58,434 nt of DNA from positions 1-58,434 of the forward strand of contig JAAZYR010000012.1 in the NCBI GenBank assembly GCA_014239555.1, read 5' to 3'. The notes beneath the pieces were generated by a model. The model worked only from the letters and a program-made list of their open reading frames with translations, ran no database searches and was not told the DNA's origin. Below are positions 32,547-41,030 of the stretch, in pieces. Both the position numbers and the translations under genes were made by a program. Positions within the stretch are counted from its first letter, which is position 1. Every line of letters starts with the position of its first letter. This stretch comes from Acidimicrobiales bacterium. Its GTDB lineage: Bacteria; Actinomycetota; Acidimicrobiia; Acidimicrobiales; Poriferisodalaceae.

Positions 32547-32550
32547 TCGC

Positions 32551-33549
32551 CTACCTCAGATGTGGGATCACGTCTGCGGCTAGTCGCTCAAGGTTGGCGG
32601 CCATAAATTCGGGATCTATTCCGGGCGGTAAGCCCGACGTAGCGAGGTCGGTGATTCCGTAGAGCTCAATGAATGCCCTCAGTTGCTGTACCACCTCTTC
32701 AGCAGTTCCGATGATGACGTTTTGAGGAATGCCATCATCGCTTCCCCAGCCGTAGTCATCGGGGGTTTCGGCCATGAATGTGCCGTATACACCCATACGG
32801 AACCGTTCCGCTTCTCGAATGATTGGCCAGTCCCGTTCGCGATCGTCAGTGACATACACCGAGCGAATGATTCCGACCCGGTAATCGTCGGGGTTTCTTC
32901 CATCGGCCCGCACTGCGTCTCGCCAGGGGTCGAGGACTTCCTCACTTCGTCCTTGCGGAAGCAGATTGGTCCCGAACCGCGCAGCGCGCAGAGCCCCTGG
33001 TTCTTTCATTGCGGCGATCCATAATGGTGGCCCACCCGGTTGAACTGGCTTGGGGTAAACATTGATGTCTGATAGTTCGTAACGTTTTCCGCTAAAGCTG
33101 AAAGGACCGTCGCTCCAGGCAAGACGAAGAATTTGGATCGCTTCATCAGTCATAGACACCCTGTTGGGTAATGGAATACCGAAGGCTTCGAATTCTTTTG
33201 GTACGTAGCCCATACCGATACCGAACTCCATTCGGCCATTAGAGATGTGGTCAAGTACCGCTAACTCTTCGGCGAGTCGCACTGGGTGATACAGAGGCAA
33301 CAGCGCGATGTCGTTGGAAATACGAATGTTTTTGGTCCGAGCCGCTATCGCCCCGGCCAAGGGTTGGAAGGCAGGAAGATACCCGTCTTCAAGGAAGTGG
33401 TGTTCTGTGAACCAAACATGATCGAATCCGAGTTGATCGGCCAAAACCGATTGTTCGATGGTCGCAGAGTAGACATCGGTCATCGACAGCTCACCACCGG
33501 GTATGTGGCGACAGTCGTACATGATGCCGAATCGAAATGACTGGGGCAT
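32551..33549 (-). CDS. LLM-class (luciferase-like) flavin-dependent oxidoreductase
   Basis: 332 residues, ATG preceded by GAGGAGAG. TIM-barrel family using FMN or F420: FGIMYDCRHIPG, LGFDHVWFTEHHFLEDGYLP, IALLPLYHPVRLAEELAVLDHISNGR, FGIGMGYVPKEFEAFGIP, and GTAEEVVQQLRAFIE at the end. In Actinobacteria many relatives use F420, but the cofactor cannot be told here. Likely oxidises or reduces an organic substrate. A longer paralogue lies at 43071-44288. Confidence 0.92.
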   Translation of the reverse strand: MPQSFRFGIMYDCRHIPGGELSMTDVYSATIEQSVLADQLGFDHVWFTEHHFLEDGYLPAFQPLAGAIAARTKNIRISNDIALLPLYHPVRLAEELAVLDHISNGRMEFGIGMGYVPKEFEAFGIPLPNRVSMTDEAIQILRLAWSDGPFSFSGKRYELSDINVYPKPVQPGGPPLWIAAMKEPGALRAARFGTNLLPQGRSEEVLDPWRDAVRADGRNPDDYRVGIIRSVYVTDDRERDWPIIREAERFRMGVYGTFMAETPDDYGWGSDDGIPQNVIIGTAEEVVQQLRAFIELYGITDLATSGLPPGIDPEFMAANLERLAADVIPHLR

Positions 33550-33614
33550 TCTGCTCTCCTCGCCCTGATGCGGTATTTGGACGGTAGTCGTTTCTTGGGA
33601 GCTAAGTTTCGTTC

Positions 33615-34775
33615 ATGCAAATAGAACGTGACACTCGCGGCGCGGAACTAGGACCCAACCAATACGAAGACGCCGAGGGCTATATCGCCCCCCTGCCTGC
33701 TGGCTCTGGTCCTCGCACCAACCCGTTAGGGGAGTTTCCTACCGGCCCAGCGGTCGGGGAGCTTCTTCCTGATGTCGTTGCTTCAGCTTCTGATGGACGC
33801 ACCGTTGATATACACCAAGATCGCAACGGTCAACCAGTGGTGCTTGTGTTTACCCGCTCGGTGGTTTGGTGACCTCCTTGTCGCACCCAGCTGGTCGAGT
33901 TGGAAAAAGGCATGGAAAATTTCGAAGCCGCCGGAGCGAAGGTGTATGTCCTGAGTTACGACGAGGCTGAGGCGATGGCGGACTACAGGGCAGCCCATAA
34001 CGCTAATTTCACGATGCTGTCTGACCCGAACAGCGATGTCATTCGCTCCTTTGGGATCCTCAATACGCTTATTGCTGAAGATGACCACCCTTGGTACGGG
34101 ATTCCGTACCCAGGGGTTTACATAACAGACGCTGATGGGGTCATTATTGAAAAATTCTTCGAGAACAACTTCACTGTGCGCCCTGGCCCCGAACAGCTTC
34201 TCGCTGCGCTGAAGGGGGAAGAAGTTTTATTAAAGGAGCGAACGGGCGTTGATGCGAAGGTCACCGTAGAGGTCGAATTCGAGGGAGACACTCTTCCGGT
34301 AGGCCTCTCAAGACAAATCGTCGCTCGTTTTTCGGTACCAGAGGGAATACACATATATGACGAGCCCGTACCCGAAGGGTTAGTGGCGGCGAGCATTGAG
34401 CTTGATGAACTGTCGGAAGGAATCCTCTCCTATACGCCTGTGACACCTCCGACGCGATCTATGACCTTGAGCGGTGATGGGCACACTCTTGAGGTGTATG
34501 AGGGAGACGTGGTGCTTCGCTTGCCAGTTGCGCAAAATGGGCGAGCGATAGAAAAAGACGATGACGGTCGATGGGTGTCTATTAGTGGCCGTGTCCAGTG
34601 GCAGGCATGCGATAGCGAGGCATGTGCGCTCCCAGAGGAAAAGCGCTTCAATTTTCGTGTCCCCGCAGCATTCGCAGTTCTGGGGGACATGGGTCCGGGT
34701 GAGGGCAGGGTGCCCGCAATGAACGGTGCTGCTCATTTCAAGGAAATGATGACTCGCCGTCAGACCCAGGGATGA
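33615..34775 (+). CDS. Predicted selenoprotein: peroxiredoxin-like domain with UGA-encoded Sec fused to a DsbD N-terminal-like domain
   Basis: One frame of 386 residues runs from ATG 33615 to the stop at 34775, interrupted only by TGA at 33870-33872 (codon 86). Both sides of the TGA are one AhpC/TSA-type domain (GELLPDVVASASDGR, VVLVFTRSVVW, [TGA]PPCRTQLVELEKG, VYVLSYDEAE, FTMLSDPN, GIPYPGVYITDADG). The TGA sits where relatives carry the redox Cys of a CxxC motif, giving U86-P-P-C89. A SECIS-like hairpin follows. Residues about 215-355 resemble the DsbD N-terminal domain, with VQWQACDSEACALP supplying Cys332 and Cys337. Expected role: thiol peroxidase or disulfide exchange. No signal peptide is seen, so location is unclear. 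A nonsense mutation is the alternative, but conserved sequence resumes at once in frame. Confidence 0.87.
33870..33904 (+). promoter_or_regulatory. Sec-encoding UGA and candidate bacterial SECIS hairpin
   Basis: Directly after the TGA (33870-33872), TCC (33875-33877) pairs with GGA (33902-33904), then a 3x3 internal loop, TCG (33881-33883) with CGA (33896-33898), one bulged C, and ACC (33885-33887) with GGT (33893-33895) closing a CAGCT loop. The loop G is 18 bases from the UGA, within the distance range known for bacterial SECIS elements. The structure was drawn by eye and the stem is modest. Confidence 0.6.
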
Positions 34776-34840
34776 CCTTCTGATCTTCGCTCAAGATGAT
34801 CTGTAGAAACTGATCCGTCCGGCTGCTCTAGGCTGGGGCA

Positions 34841-35707
34841 ATGGCCGAGCTTGTCTATTTTGATGCTGATGCTGATGCTGAAGATGTCCTGAAGGTTCTT
34901 CGCTCTGATGGTGCTTGTGTGCTCGTTGACGCGATAGGCAAAGATTTGAAGTCGCGCGTCTGCGACGAATTGCAACCATTCATTGATGCGACGCCGAGCG
35001 GACGTGATGACTTCACGGGGAAACTCACAGCGCGTACCGGAGCCCTAGTTGCTCGGAGTAAGTCATCCAGGGAGCTCGTGATGCACCCCAAGGTCACGGA
35101 ACTCGCTCAGAAGTTTTTAGAGCCCCACACCGACAAGATCCAGTTACATCTCACCCAAGTCATCAATATTCAGCCGGGGCAAGGAGCTCAACCGCGTCAC
35201 CGTGACCGTCTTGCCTGGCCGCAATTGCCGTCAGAGATCGAACCGCAGTTCAACACCATGTGGGCTCTTACTGATTTCACTGAAGAAAACGGCGCGACGA
35301 GGGTGGTACCTGGATCTGTTAATTGGCCTAGCGACCGTCGAGCTACCGATGAAGAGACAACTCAAGCGGTGATGAAGGCGGGATCTGTTCTTCTGTATTC
35401 AGGGTCAGTGATCCACGGTGGGGGTCAAAATCTTTCTGATTTGGACAGAACTGGGGTCAACATCACGTATTGCCTAGCTTGGCTGCGCACCGAGGAGAAC
35501 CAGTACCTGTCGTGCCCGCCTCGCGTGGCCAAGGAGCTTGACGTCGAGTTACAAGAAATGCTCGGATACACACTTTATGGCTACGCATTGGGTTACTTCA
35601 GTGACCCCGACGGCGTCACTGAAGTTAACGACCTTCGGCCACCTGAGTTTGCTCTTGATCGTTCGCCGCGAACGAAAGCAAGCAGCACAGCGCTCATAAC
35701 TGACTGA
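34841..35707 (+). CDS. Phytanoyl-CoA dioxygenase (PhyH) family protein
   Basis: 288 residues. Fe(II)/2-oxoglutarate oxygenase with ligands His120 and Asp122 (QPRHRDRL) and His192 (SVIHGGGQN), and Arg203 as likely 2-oxoglutarate-binding residue. FNTMWALTDFTEENGATRVVPGS is the classic PhyH core. The N-terminus has a short Asp-Ala repeat. Bacterial members hydroxylate varied substrates, not only phytanoyl-CoA. It stands 65 bp after the selenoprotein gene and is convergent with the amidohydrolase operon. Confidence 0.92.
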   Translation: MAELVYFDADADAEDVLKVLRSDGACVLVDAIGKDLKSRVCDELQPFIDATPSGRDDFTGKLTARTGALVARSKSSRELVMHPKVTELAQKFLEPHTDKIQLHLTQVINIQPGQGAQPRHRDRLAWPQLPSEIEPQFNTMWALTDFTEENGATRVVPGSVNWPSDRRATDEETTQAVMKAGSVLLYSGSVIHGGGQNLSDLDRTGVNITYCLAWLRTEENQYLSCPPRVAKELDVELQEMLGYTLYGYALGYFSDPDGVTEVNDLRPPEFALDRSPRTKASSTALITD

Positions 35708-35729
35708 ACGAGTCGCAGAGAACTCGTTT

Positions 35730-37175
35730 TCAACGGAGCCCGCGGTGGATCACGTTGTGCGTGATCTGGGAAATAGCTGGGTCTTCAAGACCGTAGGCCC
35801 AGTCAGTGCAACCAACGGTAAATACAGTCCCTTTGCTGCGTTGGAAGGAGCCCATTACGGCGTACCCAAGCGCGAAACGAGCCCTATTTTTTGCGGTGTC
35901 AGCCCCAGCTAAGCGCTCAGCCACCCAATTCAGTTCGCCTACGTATCGGTCGTCTAGTTGCGATGGTAAATCTGCGGTCTCCCATAAACGAGCGGGAGCC
36001 GTGCCGAGCACTTCGAAACCAATGGGCGTGGCTGGTGAGTCAGCCGCTACCGGTACACCGTTTTCTAGAGCTAACTCGCAGCCGTCACACTCGTAGCCAA
36101 CTACGACGTAATCTCCCCCGATTATGTCGCCAGGGTGAAGTGGGACTCCTTCAAATGCCCAATGATCCGGACGCCAAACGGTGTAGCCCCCCGAACCAGT
36201 GGGCGCGTTACGGCAATGGGCATATCCGCCACGAGTGAAACTGACCCCTGTCATCTGCGACTCAGGGCGCTCCGTTAGAGGGTCACTCCACATCGTCGTG
36301 ACGGATCGCTGTTCAGAAGTTCCCATCACAGGATCTTCGGAGAACTGCTGCTTAAAGCCCACCATCGTGTGACCCGAATCTTCGAACCGTACTTGCCAAA
36401 ACGCTGTATTTCCTGACAAGAATGCGGCGAAACCGCCTCGTTCCACCCAGTCTTCTAGGTGATTTCGCATTTCAGCGGACCAGTACTCGTCGTGACCAAC
36501 ACTTACATAGGACGAATATCCATTGAGAAGATCTGGGTTGTTGTGGAGGTCGAGACTGGTCGCGTAGTCGAGTTGGATCCCGTGACGTTCGGCCCATCGA
36601 ACGAACAACAATTCCCAGTTGGCGAAACCAGCCGCGCTCGACCAGATTGAGAAATGAGAGAAATGGTCACGCCGTTCTTCTTCGGAAAGCTCAGCTATGC
36701 GGGCTACTCGATAGCGGTGAGGGTCAGGTTTCTCCAGAAATCCTTTCGGGAGCGGCCTTTGTAACGACGAGTAATGACCACCGGTGTAATAGCTGGGTCC
36801 TCCCCAGTCGTTGTAAGCGGCCCAAGTTGAGGTAGCTAGAACTAGGAGGGTTTGTCGTGGCTGTAATGCACGAACGACGAAAAACGCTTCAGCTTTTGTT
36901 CCGTCGTGACCGACCATTCGAACTAAGTAAAAGCCCGAGTTCCAGGATCGATGCACCGCGATGTTGAGTGTTTCCTCCCAACCGCAGCCAGAGCGACTGA
37001 CATCGGCCGCGGTCGGTTGCTCGACCATAGGTAGGTCTTCCCATTTATCGACAGTCACCTCCTCAGATCCGATTCTCACGACCTCGACTTCACAAGAAAG
37101 ACCAGCACCACTTACAGCAAGCGACACTGTCTCGCCGGGTAAGACCGACTGCGGCCAGCAGTAACCTGCAATCAT
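35730..37175 (-). CDS. N,N-dimethylformamidase large-subunit-like protein
   Basis: 481 residues. Start at ATG 37175, which overlaps the upstream MFS stop as ATGA; longer starts would run into that gene. An N-terminal beta-sandwich (LPGETVSLAVSGAG, FYLVRMVG) is followed by the domain seen in the C-terminal part of the dimethylformamidase large subunit: VLATSTWAAYNDWGGPSYY, YSSYVSVGHDEYWSAEMR, FAAFLSGNTAFWQVRFED. DMFase is an iron amidohydrolase with two Tyr and one Glu ligand; Tyr in HDEYWS and Glu in RFED are candidates. Expected reaction: hydrolysis of an amide to amine and acid. The small DMFase subunit is not present here. Confidence 0.85.
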   Translation of the reverse strand: MIAGYCWPQSVLPGETVSLAVSGAGLSCEVEVVRIGSEEVTVDKWEDLPMVEQPTAADVSRSGCGWEETLNIAVHRSWNSGFYLVRMVGHDGTKAEAFFVVRALQPRQTLLVLATSTWAAYNDWGGPSYYTGGHYSSLQRPLPKGFLEKPDPHRYRVARIAELSEEERRDHFSHFSIWSSAAGFANWELLFVRWAERHGIQLDYATSLDLHNNPDLLNGYSSYVSVGHDEYWSAEMRNHLEDWVERGGFAAFLSGNTAFWQVRFEDSGHTMVGFKQQFSEDPVMGTSEQRSVTTMWSDPLTERPESQMTGVSFTRGGYAHCRNAPTGSGGYTVWRPDHWAFEGVPLHPGDIIGGDYVVVGYECDGCELALENGVPVAADSPATPIGFEVLGTAPARLWETADLPSQLDDRYVGELNWVAERLAGADTAKNRARFALGYAVMGSFQRSKGTVFTVGCTDWAYGLEDPAISQITHNVIHRGLR

Positions 37176-38308
37176 CGTCGCTTCTCCAAAGGAGGGGGAT
37201 CGAGAAGCCAACTCGCACACAACAACCCGGCCATCGTCAAGGCACCGATTAGAAACGCTGGGCCTGGACCTAGCCACGCATACAGCGGAGCGGCAGTGAG
37301 AGCTCCGATCATTGATGCAGCAGAGCCCATCGCTTCCCCAAGTCCTTGAGCGGACGCAGCGTCGTCGACTGGTGCAGCGTTGGCGACGGCTGCTTGTGAA
37401 CCAGGAGACTGGATTGCTTCCATAATTCCGTGAGGCAACATCGCAACAAACAACACTGGTACCGCTGTGATCCACCCATAGGAAGCCATCAACGGGACCG
37501 TGGCAAGGGCCGAGAGCAATGACGTCAAGCGAGGGCTGTGACGGTCCGATAGCCCCCCGGCCCAGCGCGCGATCACCAACATTGGTAGAGCAAACGCCGA
37601 CAGGGAAAGCGTAACAATCATTGTCGAAGCCCCCAGATTGTCCATGTGTGGTGCCCACAAAGGCTCGAAGACTCCTACGGAGTAACGAAACGAAATCACT
37701 ACCAACAGGGCAGCAACCATTTCGCGACTGTGAATAAGCCTTCTCAGCACCCCTTTCGCCGAGTGAACCCCGACGTCGGCTGCTGGAATTTCCAGACGTC
37801 GTACAGAGAAAAACGTCAGACCGGTCACTATGCCCAGCATCAGAAATGGCGCACGAACATCAAAGGCGACAGTGAGTGCTCCGGCGAGGGGCGGTCCGAT
37901 GACGAACCCAGCTATATACGCTCCGTAGAACGCCCCAAGTTGACGTCCCTGATCCGCTCCGGCGCTCACAATTATGAATCGGCGAGCGGCAGGCACGATG
38001 ACGCCGACCCCCGTGCCGAGTACAGCGCGTGCTGCTATGAACTGCCAAAGCTCGTCAGCGAATCCGAACCATAAGAGACCCGTTGCTGAGGCGATGACCC
38101 CCAACCGCATGAGTAGTCCACCATGTCCGCGATCGGCATATCGCGACAATGACAACTGTGTCACCAACGCGCCAACAAAGGCGGCTCCAGCTATCCAGCC
38201 CAAATTACGTTCAGCTATGTCGTAAGTGTTGTGGATTTCGGCGAGCAACGCGAAAACTGAGGAGACCCCAGCCATAGTGGCACCCGCAACGAGATACAGG
38301 CTTCGCAT
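37172..38308 (-). CDS. MFS transporter
   Basis: 378 residues with twelve predicted membrane segments. LGWIAGAAFVGALVTQLSLSRYADRGH with the loop 2-3 motif, GTGVGVIVPAARR and GAYIAGFVIGPPLAG are typical MFS features. It overlaps the amidohydrolase gene by four bases (ATGA) and starts eight bases after the NTF2-like gene, so it is part of a tight operon and probably imports the operon's substrate or exports a product. Confidence 0.92.
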   Translation of the reverse strand: MRSLYLVAGATMAGVSSVFALLAEIHNTYDIAERNLGWIAGAAFVGALVTQLSLSRYADRGHGGLLMRLGVIASATGLLWFGFADELWQFIAARAVLGTGVGVIVPAARRFIIVSAGADQGRQLGAFYGAYIAGFVIGPPLAGALTVAFDVRAPFLMLGIVTGLTFFSVRRLEIPAADVGVHSAKGVLRRLIHSREMVAALLVVISFRYSVGVFEPLWAPHMDNLGASTMIVTLSLSAFALPMLVIARWAGGLSDRHSPRLTSLLSALATVPLMASYGWITAVPVLFVAMLPHGIMEAIQSPGSQAAVANAAPVDDAASAQGLGEAMGSAASMIGALTAAPLYAWLGPGPAFLIGALTMAGLLCASWLLDPPPLEKRR

Positions 38309-38316
38309 GTTGTTAT

Positions 38317-38748
38317 CTAGCTGTTGTAACCAGAGGGGGGACCGAAAACGCCGGTCAGATCAGGGGGGCCTTGGTACAGCCAATTCAGGGTGCGACTGGC
38401 GAATTTCCATTCGCTTTCAACGCGACGATAGATGTCGTCGTAGTAGCCCAAATAGAAGACGGTTGCACCTGACTTTGCTTTGGCGAATTCACTGAAGTAC
38501 CAGCGACCTTCACCGACCTCTTCATTAGTGGTGGCTGCCCCGTTGAAGGCGAGTTGAACGACTGAATCAAACAGATTCATCGCGGTGGCCATCGCCGCAC
38601 CGATTGCTTCTCGCCCTCGCACTGGTCCTCGACCGATCTCCCACACCCCGTCGTCGGTCCACAACTCGAGCCATGCTGGCTGGTCGTTGTTGCAAACCCG
38701 GTCGCAATACTGATGCACCAGGGTTTTGATTGGGTCGCCGTCGTTCAT
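38317..38748 (-). CDS. NTF2-like (SnoaL/ring-hydroxylase beta-type) protein
   Basis: 143 residues with an NTF2-like cone fold: KTLVHQYCDRVCNNDQPAWLELWTDDGVWEI, GREAIGAAM, and the late strands EGRWYFSEFAKAKSGATVFYLGYYDDIYRR. Rieske oxygenase beta subunits have the same fold. Because it starts 16 bases after the Rieske alpha gene it may be a small subunit, or a separate isomerase or ligand-binding protein of the pathway. Confidence 0.85.
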   Translation of the reverse strand: MNDGDPIKTLVHQYCDRVCNNDQPAWLELWTDDGVWEIGRGPVRGREAIGAAMATAMNLFDSVVQLAFNGAATTNEEVGEGRWYFSEFAKAKSGATVFYLGYYDDIYRRVESEWKFASRTLNWLYQGPPDLTGVFGPPSGYNS

Positions 38749-38764
38749 TGGTCAGAAGTTACCG

Positions 38765-40135
38765 CTAGAGGCCCAGATAGTGTTCAAGAGTTTGATGGAA
38801 GTGACGGATCCGACTTTCTTGATACGCCGCCAACGTCACGGATCCGCGTTTGTTGGCCTGTAGACCCCGTTGAATCCGGATCAGGTTGTCTGTGTCTTGA
38901 TCAACGACCATCCCGGCGCCTCCAAGAGTTGGGGCATCGCTCCATGAATCTTCCAGACTGAGCTTTACTGTGGGAGGCGGAGCCGGAGGGTCCCCCTCGT
39001 CTGGTTTAGCGAACAGCAACATTATTTCCATGATGGAGCTGTGTGGATCATTTCCGTTAGGCCGGAACCGGTAGCAAATCGGCACCCCTTGCCCTCCCCA
39101 CGGAACAAGATTCGGAAATAAGAAGTACTCAATGGCATCAAGAGTTTCAGAGGTTGACAGGTGGCTCATGTCCGCTCGGGCTGATGCTCCGAGCTTTTCC
39201 CTGGCCCGGTCCGCCAATAGATCGCGTACACGGTCCCCTTCTTGAGCGACGATGCGCTCTCCTCCGTGGAAAGGAACGTCGCGTTGCATCTTGCGGATGG
39301 TTTCCTCAGCGGGAACCTCACCCAAGTTGGGGCTCGGAGTTCCTTCCAAAGTAATCATCCGGTTCACATGACGCGATCCGGGGAAGATGTCATATTGCGT
39401 GTTGGCATCGGCAACGTAAGCCGCAGTTTGAGGATGCGTTACTCCAATGTGGAAGCTCTCAATGAACGCTTCGAGTGCAAGTTTCCAATTGCACGGCATC
39501 ACTTTTTCTATATGCGCGGCTTTCCACCGATCTTCGAGCGGGAAGTCCTTGAACTCCTGATCTAGAACCTCGATGTAACTATCGAAGGGTTCACAATCGT
39601 CGTCAAAGTTGACGAAAACAAACCCACCCCAAAAAGCGATTTGTGCCACGGGAAGACAAAAATCTTGGGGAACCACATCCGGAAAATCCCAACTATTGGG
39701 AATGTGTACCAATTGGCCCTCTAAATCCCATGTGAAGCCATGGAAGGGACATCTAAACCGTTGAACATTTCCTCCTTCGCTGCGCAACTGTGTTCCGCGA
39801 TGAAGGCAGGAATTGATGTAGGCACGCACGTCATGGAGCCCTTCACCGGTTCTCACGACTATGACTGACTCGGTAGCCACCTCGTACACCACGTGGTCGC
39901 CTACGGACGCCAGTTCTTCAAGGCGGCAAGCCATTTGCCAGACCTTGCGCCATACGTGCTCCACCTCGAGATCGTGCCATTCCTGCGTCAGGTAGCGATC
40001 CACCGATACTTCGTGATTGCCTACAAAATTGGGTGGGTATTCGCGAAGTAGTACCTCGGGAGGAGCGACTGCGTCCTCTCGCAACACCTCCTGGACCGTC
40101 TGGCCCGGAGCTCGCCCTCCCGCAGTCTGTGTCAT
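38765..40135 (-). CDS. Rieske non-heme iron oxygenase, alpha subunit
   Basis: 456 residues. Rieske cluster ligands Cys110-Leu-His112 (CLHRGTQL) and Cys129, His132 (CPFHGFTW). Mononuclear iron site His229 and His234 (IESFHIGVTHP), with Glu226 as the bridging acid in place of the usual Asp. NWKLALEAF precedes it as in the family. The enzyme inserts oxygen into an aromatic ring or removes an N- or O-alkyl group; it needs a ferredoxin and reductase, neither of which is encoded nearby. First gene of the tight minus-strand operon, with a hypothetical gene 41 bp upstream. Confidence 0.93.
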   Translation of the reverse strand: MTQTAGGRAPGQTVQEVLREDAVAPPEVLLREYPPNFVGNHEVSVDRYLTQEWHDLEVEHVWRKVWQMACRLEELASVGDHVVYEVATESVIVVRTGEGLHDVRAYINSCLHRGTQLRSEGGNVQRFRCPFHGFTWDLEGQLVHIPNSWDFPDVVPQDFCLPVAQIAFWGGFVFVNFDDDCEPFDSYIEVLDQEFKDFPLEDRWKAAHIEKVMPCNWKLALEAFIESFHIGVTHPQTAAYVADANTQYDIFPGSRHVNRMITLEGTPSPNLGEVPAEETIRKMQRDVPFHGGERIVAQEGDRVRDLLADRAREKLGASARADMSHLSTSETLDAIEYFLFPNLVPWGGQGVPICYRFRPNGNDPHSSIMEIMLLFAKPDEGDPPAPPPTVKLSLEDSWSDAPTLGGAGMVVDQDTDNLIRIQRGLQANKRGSVTLAAYQESRIRHFHQTLEHYLGL

Positions 40136-40176
40136 GGGTACAAGCTAGTTCTAGAAACGGGTTCCCGACTGGTAGA

Positions 40177-40692
40177 TCAGGATCGGCGCATGTTCAACGA
40201 AGTGGTGATCTCATCAGTCTCTTCGTCGAATTTGCCGTCGTAAAGTTCAGATTCGAACCATTCAACGAACGACGCGTCTTTAGATGGCTTCCACAAAGAC
40301 CATGCGGCTCGTGCCCCCTGGGTCCGCATAAGACCCAACTTGAGCAAATTAACTCTCATGTCAAGCTGTTCTGCTGTCGCCAGGCCACTTTCGCGCTGCT
40401 CAAAGGTATCGAAAAGGTCAACCAGCATGGCGTTCGTCCAAAGCGTGATCCGCCATTGATCCGCGTCAGTTAGTTCGTCGGATGAGAAATCCTTGGCCAG
40501 GAAGTTCACGAACTCTTCGTTTTGTGTTGAGGATAGGTACCGCTCGTAAAGACGATCGGTGAGGGTATGACTGAATTGAGCTTTCGTGAGTTTCACATTC
40601 AGTTGCGCCTCCCTGGCTAGATAAATCAACGAAAGCGGCAAAAGGCCGCCTTCCACTATTTGTGCGAGAGTGGCTAAATCGTCCAGCATCAT
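40177..40692 (-). CDS. Hypothetical protein with N-terminal membrane-like helix
   Basis: 171 residues. The N-terminus LAQIVEGGLLPLSLIYLAREAQLN resembles a group of unnamed proteins frequent in marine bacteria that begin with a hydrophobic helix followed by a charged helical body. The middle (LYERYLSSTQNEEFVNFLAKDF, QWRITLWTNAMLVDLFDTFEQRESGL) is helical and amphipathic. No catalytic motif. It lies 41 bp upstream of the Rieske gene on the same strand and may be the first gene of that operon. Confidence 0.75.
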   Translation of the reverse strand: MMLDDLATLAQIVEGGLLPLSLIYLAREAQLNVKLTKAQFSHTLTDRLYERYLSSTQNEEFVNFLAKDFSSDELTDADQWRITLWTNAMLVDLFDTFEQRESGLATAEQLDMRVNLLKLGLMRTQGARAAWSLWKPSKDASFVEWFESELYDGKFDEETDEITTSLNMRRS

Positions 40693-41030
40693 TTGTTTCC
40701 TTTTCTCGATTGGGTAATGACGTTAGGCGGGAGCGAAGGGTGGTCATTGTCTTGGAGGGTGGTGCACCGCCAGGACCGGATTCGAGTGGCCTTGTGGAAA
40801 TAGACAAAATGAAAATGGATATGGATATGGGACTAGGCGGTTGAGGGCAATAGGACAGTCATTGATATTTCTCCTCGAGGCATTTCCGAACAGAAACTAT
40901 GAGCGAAAATCTGATCAGCTCGGTGCACCGGCTTTTGTTGGGCAATAATGAGGTGTTGTCGACTGATTTTCGAACCGATATCTCGAAAATCATCATCAAG
41001 TCGTTTCAAGCACCAAGGGGTAAAAGCGAG
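40693..41030. other. Divergent intergenic region
   Basis: About 340 bp between the hypothetical gene and the methyltransferase. It should hold both promoters. An in-frame ATG at 40899 could extend the methyltransferase by 44 residues, but it lacks a ribosome site and the extension has no recognisable domain. No other gene, repeat or clear hairpin seen. Confidence 0.55.

Noticed and set aside
33900..34775. A separate gene starting at TTG 33900
   Set aside because: It is the same frame as the upstream 85 codons, starts in the middle of a thioredoxin-fold helix, and has no ribosome site; the Sec reading explains both parts.
37176..37658. Long N-terminal extension of the DMFase-like protein
   Set aside because: It lies inside the MFS gene and is Cys/Ser/Arg-rich low-quality sequence; the ATGA overlap gives the natural start.
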